A DNA stretch of 7,317 nucleotides, from positions 1 through 7,317 of the forward strand of contig JAGLUD010000187.1 in NCBI GenBank assembly GCA_023134935.1, given 5' to 3'. Made by a program: the position numbers and the translations under genes. Source of the DNA: Paracoccaceae bacterium. GTDB taxonomy: Bacteria > Pseudomonadota > Alphaproteobacteria > Rhodobacterales > Rhodobacteraceae. This document shows positions 1 to 4,682 of the stretch, piece by piece (the stretch's first letter is position 1; every line of letters starts with the position of its first letter). Below the pieces are notes generated by a model, which worked only from the letters and a program-made list of their open reading frames with translations, ran no database searches and was not told the origin of the DNA.

Positions 1-34
1 CTTGGCCAAAGCTGAGCAGCCATCTTCGCTCACT

Positions 35-616
35 TCAGATCGTCTTGCGTAGCGCAAGTCGGAATGCAAACAACAATGCCACTAACCCAACCGCAAGGCC
101 GATCATATCGCCTATGAATACCCGTGTAATTGCCTGCTGAATGTCAGGTAGCAGGCTTAGCTTACTTATCAATACAGTTCGCGCCACAGAATTTAGCACC
201 GACGCTATTGCACCAATTAGCAAGACGGTTCGCCAGTTAAGCAGGGTAAGTTCGAATTCCTCGGTGTTATTGCTGATCCATTTAACGATCAAATATGCCA
301 GCGGCGCGCAGCCTGCCCCGATGGTGGCATCCATTATCAAAAGGTAGTGTGCTTCGCCCACATAGCTATCGAAAAGGAAGTATCCAGAAACAAGTATGGT
401 AGGGAACAGAACGAAGAAAACTCTTGGGCCGGCTATTACGGTGCCGAGGACCCTAACGGCATGCGGTAAGAAAACCAAACTAGCCACGTAGGGATATGGC
501 GCGAGCAGCGATTTCTCGATCGGGAATATTACTTGGATTTCAAACAAGAGAACAAAAAAGTAGCAAATTGGGACGATGACTTCCCATCTTGCATACTTAC
601 CCAGCCGATCCATCAT
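35..616 (-). CDS. Six-helix integral membrane protein, MASE1-like, unknown function
   Basis: The product is about 193 residues and almost wholly hydrophobic. From the chosen start, likely membrane helices lie near residues 13-33, 44-64, 66-84, 90-112, 129-148 and 163-190, with a basic C-terminal tail (RLALRKTI). The segment FLPHAVRVL in helix 2 and the RVFIGDMIGL segment opening the last helix recall MASE1-type sensory membrane domains, where a conserved Gly-Asp pair sits in the last helices. No GGDEF, kinase or other output domain follows, so this is a stand-alone membrane module. The frame stays open to a TTG at 634, but a perfect AGGAGG (620-625) lies inside that extension. I therefore place the start at ATG 616; the adjacent ATG at 613 has better spacing (6 nt instead of 3) and is equally possible. 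The gene diverges from the winged-helix gene at 861. Membrane location is secure; the MASE1 link is inference and the ligand or partner is unknown. Confidence 0.72.
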   Translation of the reverse strand: MMDRLGKYARWEVIVPICYFFVLLFEIQVIFPIEKSLLAPYPYVASLVFLPHAVRVLGTVIAGPRVFFVLFPTILVSGYFLFDSYVGEAHYLLIMDATIGAGCAPLAYLIVKWISNNTEEFELTLLNWRTVLLIGAIASVLNSVARTVLISKLSLLPDIQQAITRVFIGDMIGLAVGLVALLFAFRLALRKTI

Positions 617-619
617 TTG

Positions 620-625
620 CCTCCT
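620..625 (-). promoter_or_regulatory. Ribosome binding site AGGAGG of the membrane protein gene
   Basis: On the minus strand AGGAGG is followed by CAA and two consecutive ATG codons (616 and 613). A full anti-Shine-Dalgarno match this close decides the start against the upstream TTG at 634. Confidence 0.75.
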
Positions 626-668
626 AGATATCAACGCCGATCAATGCAACTTCTAGTATTCGGCGCGC

Positions 669-680
669 TTTAACGTTAAA
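669..680. promoter_or_regulatory. 12-bp perfect palindrome TTTAACGTTAAA, candidate operator
   Basis: TTTAACGTTAAA is its own reverse complement. It sits in the spacer between two divergent genes, 53 bp from the membrane-protein start (616) and about 180 bp before the winged-helix start (861). A dimeric regulator binding here could control the minus-strand gene. The core TTAACGTT recurs at 1201-1208, just past the winged-helix gene, and inside coding regions at 1325 and 5684. An operator role is inference from symmetry and position only. Confidence 0.35.
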
Positions 681-775
681 TCAAATCTTATCATAATTGA
701 GCCCATCACAAAAACTTTAAGACCCTGTACCTTGTTTATTCGGACATATACGATCATATATATTTCCATATTGGC

Positions 776-785
776 AGCATATGCT
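776..785. promoter_or_regulatory. 10-bp perfect palindrome AGCATATGCT, candidate operator or promoter element
   Basis: AGCATATGCT lies at the end of an AT-rich tract (about 741-785) rich in CATAT/ATATAT steps, 75 bp before the winged-helix start codon. This tract is the most promoter-like part of the 617-860 spacer, yet no pair of -35 and -10 hexamers at 16-18 bp spacing could be settled on. Autoregulation by the downstream winged-helix protein is possible but unproven. Confidence 0.25.
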
Positions 786-860
786 ACACTGGACGAACAA
801 GGAACCGCCAAAATCAGTCGGTGGGGCAACTATATCGTAGGGATATAACCGAGGTGTATT

Positions 861-1157
861 ATGAAGAACTATAACAATGCTAAGTTAAACGGGTACGCAC
901 ACATGCTTGCGGTGCTTCGCTCTTTGGAAAGTGAAATGGGGCTATCCCAACTCACAAAACTAGAGCGTAATATTCTAGCCGTCCTTTCTTTGGAGGAATT
1001 CGAGCAAGGCGCACGTACCGAAAGCCTGTTAAACCATAATATTCTGGACTCGCCGACGCAGTCTTCATTCTACCGTGCGTTGAAAAAGCTTAAAAGCCGG
1101 AACTTCGTCGATACGGTCGGCGACCGGAAAACTGGTGTGTACCGGCTGGTATTCTAG
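861..1157 (+). CDS. Small winged-helix DNA-binding protein (MarR-like fold)
   Basis: The product is 98 residues, the size of a single DNA-binding domain. Residues about 30-47 (LTKLERNILAVLSLEEF) form a helix. Residues 64-82 (SPTQSSFYRALKKLKSRNF) read as turn plus recognition helix, and residues 83-97 (VDTVGDRKTGVYRLV) as a beta wing, the usual order of MarR-type and related winged-helix proteins. No ligand-binding or receiver domain is attached. The start is supported by GAGGTG at 851-856, four bases before the ATG; M15 is a possible internal start but lacks such a site. It stands alone, divergent from the membrane protein and convergent with the ankyrin gene. Proteins of this type are found beside exopolysaccharide genes, so a role in regulating the downstream cluster is a reasonable guess. 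The fold call is fairly sure; the target is not known. Confidence 0.7.
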   Translation: MKNYNNAKLNGYAHMLAVLRSLESEMGLSQLTKLERNILAVLSLEEFEQGARTESLLNHNILDSPTQSSFYRALKKLKSRNFVDTVGDRKTGVYRLVF

Positions 1158-1278
1158 ATTTGCATTTTGCAATTGTTAGCGTGTAGGCGCACTCGGTTAC
1201 TTAACGTTGCATAATATGCTAGGGCGACTTCCGCGTTTATTTGGGGCTCTATCGCTAAAAACTTGGCTTGCGAGAACG
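1158..1278. other. Spacer between convergent genes, no clear terminator
   Basis: This 121-bp stretch separates the stop of the winged-helix gene from the stop of the ankyrin gene. It holds a short hairpin, TTGCA-TTT-TGCAA (1160-1172), directly after the winged-helix stop, without a following T-tract, and a TTAACGTT at 1201-1208. Neither is a convincing intrinsic terminator. Confidence 0.4.
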
Positions 1279-2043
1279 TCAGTCGTAAAGCGCGTCATTC
1301 AGCAACCAATAGGCTTCGCTGCCGTTAACGTTCGGATTTTCTTTCGCTAATTCTAGTGCAGTCTTTCCTTCACAGCCCAACAAAGCTGTGTCTGAGTCTG
1401 CACCCAACAAAAGATGTATATTTTCCTGTGCACCGGTTTCGGCGGCCAGGTGCAACGGCGTGTCCCCGCCCTCGCCTCTAATGTTGACGTTGGCCCCCAC
1501 ATTCAACAGCGCAGCCACATTTCCTGGCGTGCCTTCGGCGGCCGCCAGATGCAGTGGAGTAAGCCCAATTTCGCCGCGGATATCGACACGCGCGCCAGCG
1601 TTCACCAACGTAACGATTGCATCTACAGTTCCGTTTGAAGCAGCAAGATGAAGGGCCGTCTAACCTTGCCTGTTGCGCAAGTTGACATCCGCACCGGCCT
1701 CCAACAACAGCTGCATATTTTCGATCGACGGAGTTTGGGCGGCGACATGCAGTGGGGTTTCGCCTTGTGTATCCCTTACGTTAATATCAACGCCGGCATC
1801 TAATACTTCTTTTACATTGTCAGAAGATCCGTTCTTCGCGACCAAATGGAGCAGTGTCCATCCACCTTCCCCTCGAACATTCAGGTTCGGCCCCGATAGC
1901 AACAGCGCGTTGATCTTCTCTTTAGTTTCTGATTGGAGAAAGGCCTTGTCTTGCAAATGGTCACTTTGGACGTTGGAAATCGGTGTTACCATCGTGAATT
2001 TTGTCGGTTTTTGCGTGCGCGAAATCATTATAGGCCTAGACAT
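1279..2043 (-). pseudogene. Ankyrin-repeat protein gene interrupted by one in-frame amber codon
   Basis: Read through, the frame codes for 254 residues plus the terminal stop, with a single TAG at 1660-1662 (codon 128). After a non-repetitive N-terminus (residues 1-57) come about six ankyrin repeats of 33 residues starting near 59, 92, 125, 158, 191 and 224. Each carries a G-x-T-x-L-H/E core, for example GWTLLHLVA, GETPLHVAA, GLTPLHLAA, GDTPLHLAA and GKTALELA. The stop replaces the variable residue between G and T in repeat 3 (RQG-stop-TALHLAA), and both flanks keep frame and repeat register. Ankyrin stacks mediate protein-protein contacts; no signal peptide or catalytic domain is seen, so a cytoplasmic binding role would be expected. 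The start at ATG 2043 has only a weak ribosome site; ATG 2028 (MISRTQ) is an alternative. The distal part (1279-1608) begins with a TTG lacking a ribosome site, so separate translation is unlikely. It is either a recent pseudogene, a sequencing error, or a readthrough gene. Confidence 0.8.
1660..1662 (-). other. In-frame amber stop inside ankyrin repeat 3
   Basis: The plus-strand triplet CTA reads TAG on the minus strand. Upstream residues NLRNRQG and downstream residues TALHLAASNG join without loss or gain of a base. One substitution from a sense codon such as CAG, AAG, GAG, TGG or TTG explains it. The occupants of this position in the other repeats are W, E, L, D and K, so several ancestral codons are plausible. 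Confidence 0.85.
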
Positions 2044-2094
2044 GTCTAAATCTTACAATTGTCAAAATGAAAGCATAGGGCCCCCTTCTCAAAT

Positions 2095-2108
2095 GCTAGT
2101 TTACTAGC
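2095..2108. promoter_or_regulatory. 14-bp inverted repeat GCTAGT-TT-ACTAGC, candidate operator
   Basis: Two perfect 6-bp arms flank a TT centre. It lies 52 bp upstream of the ankyrin start on the minus strand, where an operator or promoter-proximal site would be expected. The arms are too short and not followed by a T-run, so a terminator is unlikely. Confidence 0.35.
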
Positions 2109-2127
2109 TTAACCATATGTTTACGAT

Positions 2128-2198
2128 TTTGGCCAAATAGTTCTGTAAACCTGCGACTCGCTTGAATTGCGCCACGCCATCCTTTAGCTTTGGCCAAA
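2128..2198. repeat. Pair of identical 10-bp palindromes TTTGGCCAAA, candidate paired operator
   Basis: Perfect copies occur at 2128-2137 and 2189-2198, 61 bp apart centre to centre, or close to six helical turns. Both lie 140-210 bp before the uppS start. The 8-bp core TTGGCCAA is also found at 2-9, beside the membrane-gene stop, and at 3910-3917, inside wza. Duplication with near-integral helical spacing suits a looping or cooperative dimer site upstream of the exopolysaccharide genes. This is inference; no regulator is identified. Confidence 0.35.
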
Positions 2199-2337
2199 TG
2201 GGCCAGACTCGACGAATTAATTCCCATTTCGGGAAACTTTACATTGCTATTTGGCACAACCCTTACTAACACTGCGCACTAGCCACGACGCCATAGCGAT
2301 AGTCGATACACACAGAACACTAGATGAAGAGAGATAT

Positions 2338-3033
2338 ATGCACGTCGGGATTATCATGGATGGCAACGGTCGTTGGGCCACATCACGCGGGCTGGCTCGC
2401 TTGGTTGGCCATAAGCGCGGCGCGGGTCGTGTAAAGGACATTGTCAAAAACAGCCCGCAACTAGGCGTTACGACACTCACGCTCTATGCGTTCTCAACTG
2501 AGAACTGGAAGCGTGCTGCACATGAAGTCGAAGGGCTTATGAAGCTGTTTCGTGGCTACATGCAAAACAATTTGCTGGAACTGCACGAGAAAAACGTGCG
2601 TGTACGGTTCTTGGGTGACGCATCTGCTTTGGCGCAAGACATCCGGAGTCAGATGGAACATCTCGCGGACCTAACTAAGGACAACTCCGGCTTAAATCTG
2701 AACATCGCGATTAACTATGGTGGCCGCGACGAAATCGTTCGGGCGACGCGCAGTATCGCGAGCAAAGTTCTTGATGGGACACTATCGCTTGATGATATTA
2801 GCGAAGACACTATTTGCGGTCATCTCGACACCCGTGAGCAAGCAGATCCGGATCTGATAATTCGAACAGCTGGCGAGTTGCGATTGTCTAACTTCATGAC
2901 GTGGCAAAGTGCATATTCCGAATTCATGTTCCCGAACGTGTCTTGGCCAGACTTTACTTTTGAGGTATATCAGAAATGTTTAGGTGAATTTACCGGCCGT
3001 GTTCGCCAATACGGCGCTATCGATTCTAAATAA
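2338..3033 (+). CDS. uppS: Isoprenyl transferase (undecaprenyl diphosphate synthase)
   Basis: This cis-prenyltransferase adds isopentenyl units to farnesyl diphosphate to give the C55 diphosphate precursor of the lipid carrier for cell-wall and surface polysaccharides. All family signatures are present in the 231-residue product: HVGIIMDGNGRWA at 2-14 with catalytic Asp8, GHKRGA at 24-29, YAFSTENWKR at 50-59, LNIAINYGGRDE at 121-132, IIRTAGELRLSNF at 175-187 and the WQSAYSE...WPDF segment at 189-206. I chose ATG 2338 because the motif begins right there, as in the family, and GAAGAGAGA lies just upstream. A TTG at 2251 would add 29 unconserved residues without a ribosome site. It is slightly shorter than the E. 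coli enzyme because it lacks the short N-terminal lead. It sits 104 bp upstream of the export genes rather than in the usual frr-uppS-cdsA setting, so it may be a second copy dedicated to exopolysaccharide supply; that needs the whole genome. Confidence 0.93.
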   Translation: MHVGIIMDGNGRWATSRGLARLVGHKRGAGRVKDIVKNSPQLGVTTLTLYAFSTENWKRAAHEVEGLMKLFRGYMQNNLLELHEKNVRVRFLGDASALAQDIRSQMEHLADLTKDNSGLNLNIAINYGGRDEIVRATRSIASKVLDGTLSLDDISEDTICGHLDTREQADPDLIIRTAGELRLSNFMTWQSAYSEFMFPNVSWPDFTFEVYQKCLGEFTGRVRQYGAIDSK

Positions 3034-3125
3034 TATTTCGTTAATGCGGATTCCCCCTCCCCTATTTTTTCCAATTTGCTAAAATGACGATCAAAACTGA
3101 TGGAACCGATTCTGTTAGTCTACCG

Positions 3126-3131
3126 TAAGGA
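3126..3131 (+). promoter_or_regulatory. Ribosome binding site TAAGGA of the wza-like gene
   Basis: TAAGGA ends six bases before the ATG at 3138, good spacing that fixes the start. The 104-bp spacer before it (3034-3137) has a pyrimidine run near 3051-3072 but no terminator hairpin and no clear promoter, so co-transcription with uppS remains possible. Confidence 0.6.
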
Positions 3132-3137
3132 CAGGAT

Positions 3138-4244
3138 ATGTTGCGTTTTTTGTCGAAGAAAGTTCTTGGCCACATGATGGCTGCCGTCGCGGTAATTTCA
3201 CTGGCTGGCTGTGCAACGCTGTCACGGACTGACTTTCCTGTTGATCTCGAAGCGCAGGCGGAACTGGCGAACAGCGACGTACATATAGTTCGTCTGACCC
3301 CGCAAAATATTATGTCGCATACTGGCGCGGAACGGGTGTCGCATCCGCAGGGTGACTTGCCGGCATCAGCCGAAGCTTGGCAGTATTTCGTTGGTGTAGG
3401 TGACGTGCTTAGCATCACTGTATGGGATCACCCCGAGTTAACCCTTCCGGCAGGTGAACAGCGGAGTCAGTTGGAGTCCGGCAGCTCCGTCGATGCGCAG
3501 GGGCAGATTTTTTATCCTTATATTGATCGCGTGCAAGTATCCGGGCGCACCGTCGGACAAATTCAACAAGACTTGTCCGCACGGTTATCAAAGTTTATCC
3601 CCGATCCTCAAATCGAAGTTAAGGTCGCCGCCTTTAATTCGCAAAAGGTTGTTGTTACGGGGGCCGTTAACCGCCCCGGCTCAATAACCGTCAGTAATAT
3701 TCCGTTAACCTTACTTGAGGCGGTCAACGGTTCTGGTGGATTAACGACCTCAGCCGACATTACTCATGTGACGGTACAACGGGGCGGAAAAACGTATTAC
3801 GTGCATTTGAAGAGCTTCCTTGCCACAGGCAATCACAGTGGTAATCCCGTCTTGCAAGGCGGAGACATCGTCAACGTTCCAGTTCACGAAAATAATGTCG
3901 CCTATGTACTTGGCCAAATTCGGGAACCCGGATTGGTAGACCTTGGCAACGATGGCCTAAACCTTACGGAAGCTATTACCCAGCGAGGCGGGTTATTCGA
4001 GGAAGCCGCTGACGCGCAGGGTATATTTGTGTTCCGGAACTCCAGCGACGGCGGCATCGACGTATTCCAACTCGATGCGACGACGCCTTTAGCGTTCGTT
4101 CTGGCGACGCAATTCGCGATGCACGCGCAGGATGTTGTTTACATCGTAGCGGACCCAGCAGCGCAATGGAACGCGGTGATCGCAACTCTTGCTCCGTCCA
4201 TCTCGGCTGTTCGCGGCCTGCAGGTGATCGAGGGTGGGTTTTAG
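3138..4244 (+). CDS. wza: Polysaccharide export outer-membrane lipoprotein (Wza/GumB type)
   Basis: The product forms the outer-membrane channel through which capsule or exopolysaccharide chains leave the periplasm, docking on the Wzc-type partner. A lipoprotein signal peptide is visible: basic start MLRFLSKK, hydrophobic stretch, and lipobox LAGC with the acylated Cys at residue 25. The polysaccharide export domain runs about 80-165 (YFVGVGDVLSITVWDHPEL ... DPQIEVKVAAF). Two SLBB-type segments follow: about 168-250 (KVVVTGAVNRPGSI ... GGDIVNVPV) and 254-338 (VAYVLGQIREPGLV ... AQDVVYIVA). The last 28 residues (WNAVIATLAPSISAVRGL region) match the C-terminal amphipathic helix that lines the Wza pore in the outer membrane. 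At 368 residues it is close to E. coli Wza (about 380). The next gene starts on the base after its stop, so they are surely co-transcribed. The symbol is by analogy with E. coli. Confidence 0.93.
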   Translation: MLRFLSKKVLGHMMAAVAVISLAGCATLSRTDFPVDLEAQAELANSDVHIVRLTPQNIMSHTGAERVSHPQGDLPASAEAWQYFVGVGDVLSITVWDHPELTLPAGEQRSQLESGSSVDAQGQIFYPYIDRVQVSGRTVGQIQQDLSARLSKFIPDPQIEVKVAAFNSQKVVVTGAVNRPGSITVSNIPLTLLEAVNGSGGLTTSADITHVTVQRGGKTYYVHLKSFLATGNHSGNPVLQGGDIVNVPVHENNVAYVLGQIREPGLVDLGNDGLNLTEAITQRGGLFEEAADAQGIFVFRNSSDGGIDVFQLDATTPLAFVLATQFAMHAQDVVYIVADPAAQWNAVIATLAPSISAVRGLQVIEGGF

Positions 4245-4682
4245 ATGATTTCATCCGTCTTGGTTGTTTGCGTCGGAAACGTCTGTCGCTCGCCGGTCGG
4301 CGAACGGTTGCTCGCGCAGGCTTGCCCGAATTTGCGGGTGGAATCCGCGGGCATCAACGCATTGGTCGGCCATAGCGCCAGCAAGGATTCAGCTGAAATT
4401 GCCGCGAACAACGGCGTAAGCGTCGATGGCCACGTAGCACGACAGTTTTCTGCTGAACTGGCGGCACAGTTTGACCTGATTTTGGTCATGGAAAAAGGTC
4501 ATATGAGAGAGACAGCAAAACAGGCGCCTGCCTCAGGCGGCAAAACAATGTTGTTCGGCCAATGGATCGGCCAAGCCGACATTGCTGATCCTTACAATCT
4601 AAGCCACGACTTCCACGTCGCCGTTTTTGATAAAATGAAAAAAGCAAGCGACGGTTGGGTCGCTAAGCTGGGAAAAACCTGA
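4245..4682 (+). CDS. wzb: Low-molecular-weight protein tyrosine phosphatase (Wzb type)
   Basis: This cytoplasmic phosphatase removes phosphate from the tyrosine-rich tail of the cognate autokinase, which permits cycling needed for polymer synthesis and export. The signature P-loop C-x5-R is at the N-terminus: VCVGNVCRSP with nucleophile Cys9, Cys14, Arg15 and Ser16. The general-acid loop is DPY at 115-117. A typical SAGINALVGHSAS segment at 35-46 follows the P-loop helix. The length of 145 residues equals the family norm. The ATG at 4245 directly follows the TAG of the export gene, and the ribosome site (AGGGTGGG, 4231-4238) lies within the end of that gene. The final TGA overlaps the ATG of the kinase gene by one base (TGATG). 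Both junctions indicate translational coupling. The position between Wza and Wzc homologues makes a Wzc-directed role very likely. Confidence 0.93.
   Translation: MISSVLVVCVGNVCRSPVGERLLAQACPNLRVESAGINALVGHSASKDSAEIAANNGVSVDGHVARQFSAELAAQFDLILVMEKGHMRETAKQAPASGGKTMLFGQWIGQADIADPYNLSHDFHVAVFDKMKKASDGWVAKLGKT

Larger units (their letters stand above)
2044..2337. other. 294-bp divergent spacer between ankyrin gene and uppS
   Basis: The spacer holds no gene of its own. A TTG at 2251 could extend the uppS frame leftward but has no ribosome site. It contains the palindrome GCTAGTTTACTAGC (2095-2108), two TTTGGCCAAA palindromes (2128-2137 and 2189-2198) and two small 5-bp-stem hairpins (2191-2205 and 2221-2235). 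A TTGGCACAACCCTTACT stretch (2251-2267) partly resembles a sigma54 promoter. No clear sigma70 promoter pair was found on either strand. Confidence 0.5.

Noticed and set aside
617..634. TTG start at 634 for the membrane protein
   Set aside because: The perfect AGGAGG at 620-625 would lie inside the coding region; ATG 616 or 613 fits it.
1160..1172. TTGCA-TTT-TGCAA as terminator of the winged-helix gene
   Set aside because: The stem is only five A/T-rich pairs and no T-run follows.
1279..1608. Distal ankyrin part as an independent gene
   Set aside because: Its first usable codon is a TTG in the middle of a repeat, with no ribosome site, and the repeat register continues unbroken across the upstream stop.
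1388..2107. Plus-strand open frames over the ankyrin gene
   Set aside because: They mirror the repetitive minus-strand coding sequence and show serine/proline-rich low-complexity translations without a ribosome site, as expected of antisense shadows.
2251..2267. TTGGCACAACCCTTACT as a sigma54 (-24/-12) promoter for uppS
   Set aside because: The -24 part matches well, but the -12 element reads TTAC instead of TTGC, losing one base of the essential GC pair. Without an enhancer-binding gene nearby this is not enough.
2251..2337. N-terminal extension of UppS from TTG 2251
   Set aside because: There is no ribosome site before the TTG and the added 29 residues resemble nothing in the family. ATG 2338 has a purine-rich site and begins at the conserved motif.
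3062..3418. Minus-strand open frame across the start of wza
   Set aside because: It overlaps the well-supported signal peptide and export domain of wza and its translation resembles no protein family.
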